Assembly (NCBI RefSeq): GCF_900446255.1
Contig: NZ_UIGI01000001.1
Coordinates: 4,242,763-4,306,762, forward strand
DNA: 64,000 nucleotides
From: Buttiauxella agrestis
GTDB taxonomy: Bacteria > Pseudomonadota > Gammaproteobacteria > Enterobacterales > Enterobacteriaceae
Direction of reading: 5' to 3'
Of the stretch, positions 31,400-39,458 are shown piece after piece; positions within the stretch are counted from its first letter, which is position 1; every line of letters begins with the position of its first letter. The translations under genes were made by a program, and so were the position numbers. A model generated the notes under the pieces. It saw only the letters and a list, made by a program, of their open reading frames with translations, had not been told where the DNA came from and searched no databases.

Positions 31400-32968
31400 A
31401 TGAACAAGAAAGAACAAGAACGTGACGAACTTCACCGCACTATCTGGAAAATTGCGAATGATCTGCGTGGCAGTGTCGATGGCTGGGACTTCAAATCTTA
31501 CGTACTGGGGATGTTGTTCTATCGCTACATCTCCGAGAACCTGACCGGCTATATCAACCATGAAGAGCGCCGTTTCGGTAATGCCGACTTTAGCTACGCT
31601 GAACTGGATGACGAAGATGCAACGGAAGGTCGTGACGTCACTATCGAAGAGAAAGGCTTCTACATTCTACCTTCTGAGCTGTTTGAAAATGTGCGCAAGC
31701 AGGCCAAAGACGATAATAACCTCAATGAAACCCTGTCAAAGGCGTTTCGTAACATTGAAGCATCAGCCAAAGGCGCTGCCAGTGAAGATGACTTTCGCGG
31801 ACTGTTTGATGATGTTGATGTTAACAGCAATAAGCTGGGTGGCAGCGTCGCACAGCGTAACGCGTTGCTTGTCAAAATCATGGATGCCATCAGCAAACTG
31901 AAGCTGGGAGACTATCAGGACAACACCATTGATGCGTTTGGTGATGCTTATGAGTATCTGATGGGAATGTACGCCAGTAATGCCGGGAAATCCGGTGGCG
32001 AGTTCTTTACCCCACAGGAAGTATCCGAGCTGCTGGCAGAAATCACGGTAGTCGGTAAAAAGACGGTTAACAAGGTTTACGACCCCGCCTGTGGCTCCGG
32101 CTCACTGCTACTGAAGTTTGCTAAGGTATTAGGCAAAGAGAATGTGAAGCAGGGCTTCTACGGGCAGGAGAAGAACATCACTACCTATAACCTGTGCCGT
32201 ATCAATATGTTCCTGCACGACATCAGCTTCGACAAGTTCGATATTGCTCACGGCGATACACTGATGGAGCCAAAACATCAGGATGATGAACCCTTTGATG
32301 CCATTGTTTCTAATCCGCCGTATTCCATTAAGTGGGAAGGGAAAAGTAATCCTTTACTCATTAATGACCCGCGTTTTGCCCCTGCGGGTGTATTAGCACC
32401 AGAGTCCAAAGCTGACCTGGCCTTCACCATGCACATGCTACATTCGCTATCCACCAAGGGCACAGCTGCAATTGTTGAGTTTCCTGGTGTGCTGTATCGC
32501 GGTGGAGCAGAACAAAAAATCCGTCAGTATCTGGTTGATAATAACTACGTTGACTGCGTGATCCAGCTTCCGGCGGATTTGTTCTTTGGAGTGACGATTG
32601 CCACCTGCATTATCGTGCTGAAGAAGAGCAAAAAGGATAACAAAACCCTGTTTATCGACGCGTCCAAAGAGTTCGTTCGTCCTGGTAACAAAAACAAAAT
32701 CAGCGACAAGCACCGTAAAAAAATCCTCGATGCTTATATTGCCCGCGAAAATGATGATCACTTTGCCCGCTTGGTGGATAACAGTGTTATTGCTGCTGAG
32801 AATAACTACACTCTGGCGGTCAGCAGCTATGTGGAGCAGGAAGATAACCGTGAGGCCATTGACATCACGGTATTGAATGCTGAAATCGAGACTATCGTAG
32901 AAAAACAGCAGGCTCTGCGTATCGCCATTGATGCCATCGTGGCAGATCTTGAAAGGACGGGTGCATGA
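31400..32968 (+). CDS. hsdM: Type I restriction-modification methyltransferase HsdM
   Basis: 522 residues. N6-adenine methyltransferase with SAM motif I YDPACGSGSLLLKF and catalytic NPPYS (in FDAIVSNPPYSIKW), plus the N-terminal HsdM helical domain (TIWKIANDLRGSVDGWDFK). Sequence and length fit the type IC (EcoR124/EcoprrI) family. Overlaps hsdS by four bases (ATGA). The M2S complex methylates the host recognition site; with HsdR it restricts unmodified DNA. Confidence 0.95.
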   Translation: MNKKEQERDELHRTIWKIANDLRGSVDGWDFKSYVLGMLFYRYISENLTGYINHEERRFGNADFSYAELDDEDATEGRDVTIEEKGFYILPSELFENVRKQAKDDNNLNETLSKAFRNIEASAKGAASEDDFRGLFDDVDVNSNKLGGSVAQRNALLVKIMDAISKLKLGDYQDNTIDAFGDAYEYLMGMYASNAGKSGGEFFTPQEVSELLAEITVVGKKTVNKVYDPACGSGSLLLKFAKVLGKENVKQGFYGQEKNITTYNLCRINMFLHDISFDKFDIAHGDTLMEPKHQDDEPFDAIVSNPPYSIKWEGKSNPLLINDPRFAPAGVLAPESKADLAFTMHMLHSLSTKGTAAIVEFPGVLYRGGAEQKIRQYLVDNNYVDCVIQLPADLFFGVTIATCIIVLKKSKKDNKTLFIDASKEFVRPGNKNKISDKHRKKILDAYIARENDDHFARLVDNSVIAAENNYTLAVSSYVEQEDNREAIDITVLNAEIETIVEKQQALRIAIDAIVADLERTGA

Positions 32969-34149
32969 GCCAGATTGAGAAGCTGATTGCTGAGCTTTGC
33001 CCTGAGGGGGTGGAGTGGAAACCGCTGAGAGATGTGGCCGCTTATTCAGATACCCGTATTAACGCGATAGATCTTGATGATAGTAGTTTTGTTGGTGTTG
33101 ATAACCTGTTGCCCGATAAGGCTGGAAAAACTGTTGCTAAATATTTGCCGAATACAGCAAGGCTGACTTCATATGAAAAAGGCGATGTTCTTCTTGGTAA
33201 TATCCGACCTTATCTGAAAAAAATATGGCTCGCTGATAATAATGGCGGCTGTAGTGGTGATGTTCTTGCTATCCGTATAGCTAAGAAATTTACAAGCAGT
33301 ATTAGCTCTGAATATCTTTATTACTTGTTATCGTCAGATTCTTTTTTTGCTTACAACATGCAGCACGCAAAAGGCGCGAAAATGCCTCGAGGAAGTAAGT
33401 CTGCAATTCTTGAGTATGAAATTCCTGTGCCACCCCTCGCAATCCAGCGAGAAATAGTTGACATCCTCGATAAATTCACTTCGCTAGAAGCAGAACTAGA
33501 AGCGGAGCTGAAAACGAGGAAAAAACAGTATGAGTTCTATCGTAAAGCGTTGCTCAAGTTTGATGAACGCGACAATGTTCAGTGGATGACACTGAATGAA
33601 ATAGGCAAAATATTGATGTGCAAGCGTGTGTTTAAAAATGAAACCAGCAGCGATGGTGAGATACCCTTCTACAAAATTGGAACTTTTGGCAGTGTGCCAG
33701 ACGCTTTTATTCCGCGCGAACATTACGAAAAATATAAAAATAAATATCCGTTCCCAAAACAGGGGGATGTATTGATTTCAGCAGCTGGAACGATTGGTCG
33801 CACAATCACTTACGATGGCATTGATGCTTATTTCCAAGACTCTAACATAGTCTGGATTGATAATGATGAATCGCTAGTTAGCAATAAATATTTGTGGCAT
33901 TGGTATCAAATTATTGAATGGTCAACGGACGGCGGGACTATCAAAAGGCTTTATAATACAAATATTCGTCAAACGAAAATAGCAGTTCCACCACTCGAAG
34001 AACAGTGTCGCATCGTTACGATACTGGATAAGTTCGATGCACTGGTGAACAATATTTCCATCGGTCTGCCTGCTGAAATAGCCGCTCGTCGTAAGCAGTA
34101 TGAGTATTACCGGGAAAAATTACTGACTTTTAAACGCAAAGAGGCGTAA
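32965..34149 (+). CDS. hsdS: Type I specificity subunit HsdS
   Basis: 394 residues with two target-recognition domains, each followed by a conserved spacer helix (LEAELEAELKTRKKQYEFYR near residue 175; AEIAARRKQYEYYREKLLTF at the end). Each domain has the usual IPVPPLAIQREI or VPPLEEQCRIV exit. The central spacer carries two tetra-residue LEAE units, like the TAEL units whose number sets site spacing in EcoR124I and II. The recognition sequence cannot be predicted by eye. Confidence 0.95.
   Translation: MSQIEKLIAELCPEGVEWKPLRDVAAYSDTRINAIDLDDSSFVGVDNLLPDKAGKTVAKYLPNTARLTSYEKGDVLLGNIRPYLKKIWLADNNGGCSGDVLAIRIAKKFTSSISSEYLYYLLSSDSFFAYNMQHAKGAKMPRGSKSAILEYEIPVPPLAIQREIVDILDKFTSLEAELEAELKTRKKQYEFYRKALLKFDERDNVQWMTLNEIGKILMCKRVFKNETSSDGEIPFYKIGTFGSVPDAFIPREHYEKYKNKYPFPKQGDVLISAAGTIGRTITYDGIDAYFQDSNIVWIDNDESLVSNKYLWHWYQIIEWSTDGGTIKRLYNTNIRQTKIAVPPLEEQCRIVTILDKFDALVNNISIGLPAEIAARRKQYEYYREKLLTFKRKEA
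33484..33507 (+). repeat. 12-base tandem repeat in the HsdS central spacer
   Basis: CTAGAAGCAGAA and CTAGAAGCGGAG encode LEAE twice. Corresponding 12-base repeats in EcoR124 hsdS change number by slippage and alter the length of the non-specific spacer in the DNA target. Confidence 0.7.
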
Positions 34150-34153
34150 TGCG

Positions 34154-37100
34154 ATGACCTGCTATAATGTGATTGCCGAAAACCCGCAGAGCACCGTTGT
34201 GGCGGAATACATTCCAGCGAAGCGTGATGAACAGGGTTACCAGTCGGAAGCATCGCTGGAGCACGCCTTTATTGAGTTGCTTGCAGAACAGTCGTATGAG
34301 CGTGTGACTCTCCATGATGATGCGACAATGATAGCGAACCTGCGCCAGCAGTTATCCTTGCTCAATGATTGCGAATTTTCTGAACAAGAGTGGGCGTATT
34401 TCTTCCAGAATGATATTGCCAACCCCACAGCCAGTATTGCCGATAAAGCGGCCATCATTCAGGAAGACCCGGTCCGCTTGCTTATCCGAGATGATGGTAC
34501 GACTAAAAATATCCGACTGATTGATAAAGACAATATTCATAACAACCGCCTTCAAGTGACTAACCAGTACGCCACTGACGGTGGCAACTATGACAACCGT
34601 TATGATGTCACCATCCTGGTTAACGGCTTGCCACTGGTACATGTGGAGCTGAAACGGCGTGGTATCGCCATTCGTGAAGCATTCAACCAGATAAATCGTT
34701 ATCAACGAGACTCTTTCTGGGCAGACAGCGGGCTGTTTGAATATGTGCAACTATTTGTTATCTCTAACGGCACTTACACCAAGTATTACAGCAACACGAC
34801 CCGGTTTGCGCATGTCCGTGAACAGCAACCAGGACGTAAACGCTCTGGCAGTAAAACCAGTAACAGTTTTGAGTTTACTTCGTGGTGGTCGGATGCCAAA
34901 AACCACGCCATTACTGACCTGATGGATTTTGGTAAAACTTTCTTCGCTAAACATACTTTGCTGAACCTGCTAACCCGTTATTGCGTCTTCACCTCAGACA
35001 GGCTGTTGCTGGTGATGCGTCCCTACCAGGTAGTGGCGACCGAGAGTATTCTCAGCAAAGTCAGGGTTGCGTATAACCATAAACAGCAAGGAACCCGTGA
35101 TGCGGGTGGCTACATCTGGCATACCACCGGTTCAGGTAAAACATTAACATCGTTTAAAACAGCACAACTGGTCAGTAAACTGTCGTTTGTCGATAAAGTT
35201 CTGTTCGTGGTTGACCGTAAAGACCTCGATTATCAGACAATGAAGGAGTACGACAAATTTCAGAAAGGTGCTGCAAACAGCAACAGCAGCACTAAGGTGC
35301 TGAAACGTCAGATGAGTGACGCCTCCTGTAATATTATTATCACCACTATTCAGAAGCTGGACCGGTTTGTAAAACTGAACAGTAATCATGAGATGTTATC
35401 CGGCAATGTGGTGATGATTTTTGATGAGTGTCATCGTTCACAATTTGGTGATATGCAGGCCGCTATCAAGAAAGCCTTCAAAAAGTACTTCCTGTTTGGG
35501 TTTACCGGTACGCCAATTTTTGCCCTCAATGCCCGCAGTGGCGGTAACGTCAAAGAGAAGACAACCGAAGATCTGTTCGGAACAAAACTTCATACCTACA
35601 CTATCGTTGATGCGATTAACGATAAAAACGTCCTGCCGTTCCGTATTGATTATATCCGCACCATGAAAGAGCGCGATGATCTACCGGATCGTCAGGTTAA
35701 AGCCATCGATACTGAAAGTGCGCTGATGGCACCAGCACGTATTGAAAAAGTGACGCAGTATATTCTTGAACACTTTAGCCAAAAAACCAGCCGCCATGAG
35801 AAAGCCTACAGCCACAGCGTGTTGTTGAATGTGGAAGAGACGGCTTCGCAGCGTGACCGTACAAAAATCAGAGAACAAAAAGCCCTGCAACGCATTAACG
35901 GCTTTAATTCCATTCTTGCGGTGAGCTCGATTGAGGCGGCAAAAGCGTACTACCGTGCTTTTTCACACCAACAGGCATCACTGCCTGATGCACAACGTTT
36001 GCGGATAGCGACAATATTCAGCTACGGGGCTAATGAAGAAGAACTTGATGGCGTAGTAGAAGAGAACCCGGAAGATACCAGCAAACTGGATGCGCCTTCT
36101 CGTGAATTTCTGGAAGGAGTGATCTGTGACTACAACGGCTATTTTGGTACTACCTACGATACTAGTGCCGAACGTTTTCAGAATTACTACAAAGATGTCT
36201 CTTTGCGGATGAAAAACCGGGAAATTGATTTACTGATCGTGGTGAATATGTTCCTCACTGGCTTTGATGCCACCACGCTTAATACGCTATGGGTGGATAA
36301 AAACCTGAAGATGCATGGCTTGATTCAGGCATTTTCACGTACCAACCGAATTCTGAATAGCATCAAAACCTTCGGTAATATCGTCTGCTTCCGTAATCTG
36401 GAAAAAGATACTAACGACGCCCTACGGTTATTTGGTAACAGTGAAGCCAAAAGCGTGGTGTTGTTAAAGCCCTTTGCTGATTATTACTTCGGCTATGACG
36501 AGGGTGATAAGCATGTGGCAGGTTATGTGGAGATTGTGGCAGAGCTGCGTGATAAATTTCCTCCCGGTGAAATCATTATCGGTGAGCAGGACCAGAAGTA
36601 TTTTATCAACCTGTATGGGCGATTGCTGCGTGTCACGAATATCCTTAATGCATTTGATGAGTTTGACGGTCAGAGGCTGCTGTCAGAACGAGATATTCAG
36701 GACTACTCCGGCGAGTATCAGGACATTCGCCACGAGCTACTCAGTAATATCAAACAGGATAAGACGAATATCGCCGATGATGTGGTATTTGAGCTGGAGT
36801 TACTGAAGCATCAAGAGATCAATATCGACTACATTCTGATGTTGATCCAACAGTACCGGGATGAGAACAAAGAGATCAAAGCCGAGGTCAGTCGTGCGGT
36901 GAACGCCAGCGTTGAACTGCGCAGCAAAAAGGATTTGATCTCAGCGTTTATCGATAAAATGACGCCAACCACGCAGGTAGCACAAGCCTGGCCGCCGTTC
37001 ATTCATGCGGAAGAAGTGAAAGAGCTGGAGCAAATTATCACCGTAGAAAGGCTCGATCCTGAGAAGACCCGCAAGCTGGTGAATGAGGCGTATCAGCGCG

Positions 37101-37252
37101 GCAACATACCAGAAACAGGTACAGCGGTATCCAAACTTCTGCCCCCCGCATCTCGCTTTACGAAAGGCGGCAATCGTCAGGAAAAACGACGCACGGTGAT
37201 TGATAAGCTGAAAACGCATTTGGAGCGATTTTTGGGGATGGTGAGTCAGTAA
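34154..37252 (+). CDS. hsdR: Type I restriction translocase-nuclease HsdR
   Basis: 1032 residues. The N-terminal PD-(D/E)XK nuclease core is YDVTILVNGLPLVHVELKRRG. The SF2 motor has Walker A HTTGSGKTLTSF, DECH box (MIFDECHRSQFG), motif III FTGTPIF and motif VI LIQAFSRTNRI. Length and motifs match EcoR124-type HsdR. Its ATG is four bases after the hsdS stop. The complete hsdMSR set appears intact. Confidence 0.95.
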   Translation: MTCYNVIAENPQSTVVAEYIPAKRDEQGYQSEASLEHAFIELLAEQSYERVTLHDDATMIANLRQQLSLLNDCEFSEQEWAYFFQNDIANPTASIADKAAIIQEDPVRLLIRDDGTTKNIRLIDKDNIHNNRLQVTNQYATDGGNYDNRYDVTILVNGLPLVHVELKRRGIAIREAFNQINRYQRDSFWADSGLFEYVQLFVISNGTYTKYYSNTTRFAHVREQQPGRKRSGSKTSNSFEFTSWWSDAKNHAITDLMDFGKTFFAKHTLLNLLTRYCVFTSDRLLLVMRPYQVVATESILSKVRVAYNHKQQGTRDAGGYIWHTTGSGKTLTSFKTAQLVSKLSFVDKVLFVVDRKDLDYQTMKEYDKFQKGAANSNSSTKVLKRQMSDASCNIIITTIQKLDRFVKLNSNHEMLSGNVVMIFDECHRSQFGDMQAAIKKAFKKYFLFGFTGTPIFALNARSGGNVKEKTTEDLFGTKLHTYTIVDAINDKNVLPFRIDYIRTMKERDDLPDRQVKAIDTESALMAPARIEKVTQYILEHFSQKTSRHEKAYSHSVLLNVEETASQRDRTKIREQKALQRINGFNSILAVSSIEAAKAYYRAFSHQQASLPDAQRLRIATIFSYGANEEELDGVVEENPEDTSKLDAPSREFLEGVICDYNGYFGTTYDTSAERFQNYYKDVSLRMKNREIDLLIVVNMFLTGFDATTLNTLWVDKNLKMHGLIQAFSRTNRILNSIKTFGNIVCFRNLEKDTNDALRLFGNSEAKSVVLLKPFADYYFGYDEGDKHVAGYVEIVAELRDKFPPGEIIIGEQDQKYFINLYGRLLRVTNILNAFDEFDGQRLLSERDIQDYSGEYQDIRHELLSNIKQDKTNIADDVVFELELLKHQEINIDYILMLIQQYRDENKEIKAEVSRAVNASVELRSKKDLISAFIDKMTPTTQVAQAWPPFIHAEEVKELEQIITVERLDPEKTRKLVNEAYQRGNIPETGTAVSKLLPPASRFTKGGNRQEKRRTVIDKLKTHLERFLGMVSQ

Positions 37253-37407
37253 TGATAATTTGTATTAGCTCAGATCTGGGCTGGCTTTCATCGGTTGCAC
37301 CTAAACCAAACTGATATTGGCGTCTTGTGTGTATATTCAAAATATCCTACCTGTTCAAATAGGTAGGATGGATATATTTCTGGTTACTAAAGAAACTTGT
37401 TAATTCA
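37253..37407. other. Convergent gap between hsdR and integrase A
   Basis: A near-palindrome AATATCCTACCTGTTCAAATAGGTAGGATGGATA (37340 region) can form a stem CCTACC/GGTAGG and is a possible bidirectional terminator. Confidence 0.45.
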
Positions 37408-38673
37408 TTATTTCATCGGGTTATTGATCTTTGCATAACCAAATGGACTAATGGTTTTTTCTCTATTAGCATCCAGATAATCAGCCCACCACTGCAGCAT
37501 TAACCTGCGCTCTCCCAAATGCTCTGCCTTATGAATGTAAGACGCACGCACGGAGTTCCGCTCTTGATGACTCATCTGCCGTTCTACCGCATCTTTAGAC
37601 CACATCCCAGACTCAATCAATGAACTACAGGCCATGGTTCTGAAACCGTGACCACAGACTTCAACTTTCGTGTCATAGCCCATAATTCGTAGTGCATTAT
37701 TAACTGTGTTCTCACTCATCGGTTTACGCGGGTCATGATCGCCAACGAAAATTAAATCGCGATTACCATTTAGCCGTTTTATTTTCTCAAGGACTGTAAG
37801 GGCCTGCCGAGATAAAGGCACCAGGTGCGGTGTACGCATCTTTGACCCACGGTGTGAATGCTTAACACCTTCCAGTGGTTCGCGGTCTGCCGGTATCGTC
37901 CACATTGCTGTCTCGAAGTCGATTTCTGACCAGCGGGCGAAGCGCAGTTCACTTGAACGGATAAAGACCAGCAAAGTCATCTCTATAGCCAAACGAGTGA
38001 GTGGTCTGCCGGTGTAAGTGTCGATGCGATGAAGTAGTTCAGGAGTACGGCTAAGCTCTAAGGCGGGACGATGTTGCCGTTTTGCTGTAGCGACGGCTCC
38101 TGCCATTTCCTGCGCAGGGTTGTAGTCGGTCAAACCGCTTTGTACGGCATAGCGCATGATTGCTGTTGTGCGCTGTTGCAGACGCGAAGCCACTTCAAGA
38201 CGACCTGACTTCTCTACCGCTTTGATAGGTGCCAGCAAATCGCGAGTTTTAAGTTCGGTGATATTGTGTTTGCCAATGGCCGGGAAAAGAAAGTCTTCCA
38301 GGGTTTTCAAAACACGATTGCTGTGATCTTTTGACCACTTCTTATTAGTTGCATGCCATTCCCTAGCAACCACTTCGAAGGTGAAGACTTCTTTCGCCAA
38401 CTCTTCTTTTACTGCACGTTTTTGTTCGCGGGGGTCAATGCCTGCGGCAACCAGTTTTCTGGCTGCTTCTCGTTTATGTCTGGCATCAGCCAGAGATGTC
38501 TCTGGGTATACACCAAAGGCCATCAGGTGTTGCTTGCCGCCAAAGCGAAAGCGGAAACGCCAGTATTTGGAGCCGTTAGGGTGTATCAGCAAAAACATGC
38601 CATCGCCGTCTACTAGCGAGTATTCCTTTGCCTCAGGTTTTGCCGAACGCACCTTGGTATCAGTCAGGGCCAT
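37408..38673 (-). CDS. P4-type tyrosine integrase of element A
   Basis: 421 residues. N-terminal DUF4102 arm-binding domain (MALTDTKVRSAKPEAKEYSL, FGGKQHLMAFGVYPETSLADAR), core-binding domain, and catalytic domain with Arg in FIRSSELRFARW, HGFRTMA (His-x-x-Arg), MSHQERNSVRASY with the final His and the nucleophile Tyr. About half identical to integrase B by eye. Reads leftward, 202 bases from its att site. Likely competent for leuX integration. Confidence 0.93.
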   Translation of the reverse strand: MALTDTKVRSAKPEAKEYSLVDGDGMFLLIHPNGSKYWRFRFRFGGKQHLMAFGVYPETSLADARHKREAARKLVAAGIDPREQKRAVKEELAKEVFTFEVVAREWHATNKKWSKDHSNRVLKTLEDFLFPAIGKHNITELKTRDLLAPIKAVEKSGRLEVASRLQQRTTAIMRYAVQSGLTDYNPAQEMAGAVATAKRQHRPALELSRTPELLHRIDTYTGRPLTRLAIEMTLLVFIRSSELRFARWSEIDFETAMWTIPADREPLEGVKHSHRGSKMRTPHLVPLSRQALTVLEKIKRLNGNRDLIFVGDHDPRKPMSENTVNNALRIMGYDTKVEVCGHGFRTMACSSLIESGMWSKDAVERQMSHQERNSVRASYIHKAEHLGERRLMLQWWADYLDANREKTISPFGYAKINNPMK

Positions 38674-38699
38674 GATGGTATTCCTTCCATATGCTGCCG

Positions 38700-38749
38700 T
38701 GAGTATATAAGCATTATCGAACCAGCATATATACTCGGTTCTATACTCA
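38700..38749. repeat. Arm-type integrase repeats, right end of element A
   Basis: TGAGTATA (38700-38707), TATACTCG (38730-38737) and TATACTCA (38742-38749), matching the pair at 12911-12930. They overlap the integrase promoter region, so the integrase may also repress itself. Confidence 0.6.
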
Positions 38750-38840
38750 CAAGCATGTTGATGTGGGGTAACTCAGATTGACGTCGGTTGACTGAAAAGC
38801 GGGGCAAAGTCTTGCGGGGACTGGATTTTAGGCATAAAAA

Positions 38841-38865
38841 AAGACCTCAGTTGAGGTCTATTTAC
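38841..38865. terminator. Small hairpin near the att site
   Basis: AAAAGACCTCAGTTGAGGTCTATTT contains AGACCTCA / TGAGGTCT, an 8 bp stem without loop bases, preceded by an A-run and followed by TATTT. It can act on either strand. Confidence 0.5.
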
Positions 38866-38874
38866 ATACTAATG

Positions 38875-38892
38875 GTGCGAAGGCCGGACTCG
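38875..38892. repeat. att core between elements A and B
   Basis: GTGCGAAGGCCGGACTCG, identical to 12836-12853. It serves as right end of A and left end of B. Confidence 0.85.
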
Positions 38893-38944
38893 CCACACCA
38901 ACCAATCAATTGATATATAACAATTATTTTTATTAAATTTTTTA

Positions 38945-38965
38945 TGTGCCCCCTTTTGTGCCCCC
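38945..38965. repeat. Arm-type integrase repeats, left end of element B
   Basis: Two copies of TGTGCCCCC separated by three bases. The complement GGGGGCACA and two ATGCCCCC copies occur at the other end near int. Confidence 0.65.
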
Positions 38966-39036
38966 ACTAAAAATTGCGTAAATCTCATTCCTGCTACCCT
39001 TTTGGTTTCAGCAAGATGACCAATCACTCCCCTTCC

Positions 39037-39069
39037 CCGGTTAGGTTCCGTGATACGGAACCTAACCGG
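39037..39069. repeat. Perfect 14 bp inverted repeat
   Basis: CCGGTTAGGTTCCG and CGGAACCTAACCGG flank TGATA. No T-run follows on either strand, so it is not a typical terminator. It lies between the left att arms and crr. Confidence 0.8.
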
Positions 39070-39120
39070 ACAGTTGACTAAACATTTTGCAATGACCAGA
39101 ACACCTCATTTTTTATAAAA

Positions 39121-39411
39121 AAATCTTTTTTCCATTTAACTGTTCACTCTGTTCACCCTACATTTTTATTATTTAAAATCATTATGTTAGGTGGTGATCA
39201 TACGGTGAAGGGTGAACAGTCCATTGTTCACCTTACACGGTCAGGCTGATCGTAAGGGGTAAGCGGGTTCCAGGATGCCGGCGCTCTTTTCAGGAAAAAA
39301 ACTTTTTTTCGGTTTAACTGTTCACTCTGTTCACCCTGTGCTTTTATTATTTAAAATCATTACGTTAGGTGGTGAACAAACGGTGAAGGGTGAACAGTCC
39401 ATTGTTCACCC
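39121..39411. other. crr: P4-type crr: half of the replication origin
   Basis: Two direct repeats of about 110 bases (39124-39233 and 39303-39410, offset 178) each with an inverted TGTTCACC/GGTGAACA iteron set: ACTGTTCACTCTGTTCACC at the left and GGGTGAACAGTCCATTGTTC at the right. The P4 alpha protein binds GGTGAACAG(A/T). P4 crr is likewise a pair of about 120-base direct repeats placed beyond the alpha stop codon. Confidence 0.9.
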
Positions 39412-39427
39412 CGGCCATGTTCGGGTG

Positions 39428-39451
39428 TAAAAAAACCGGCTTGCGCCGGTT
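39428..39451 (-). terminator. Terminator of the alpha operon
   Basis: On the minus strand AACCGGCGCAAGCCGGTT is followed by a T-run, just after the alpha stop codon at 39459. Confidence 0.85.
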
Positions 39452-39458
39452 ATGTGGG

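Larger units (their letters stand above)
12836..38892. mobile_element. Integrative element A (CP4-57-like defence island)
   Basis: About 26 kb bounded by identical 18-base att copies. The integrase at 37408-38673 sits next to the right copy. TATACTCA arm-type repeats occur inside both ends (12911-12918 and 12923-12930; 38700-38707, 38730-38737, 38742-38749), which fits binding sites for this integrase. Cargo: yafZ/radC/cbtA module, Gp2, AlpA, nuclease operons and type I restriction. No replication or packaging genes of a complete phage are seen. Confidence 0.8.
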
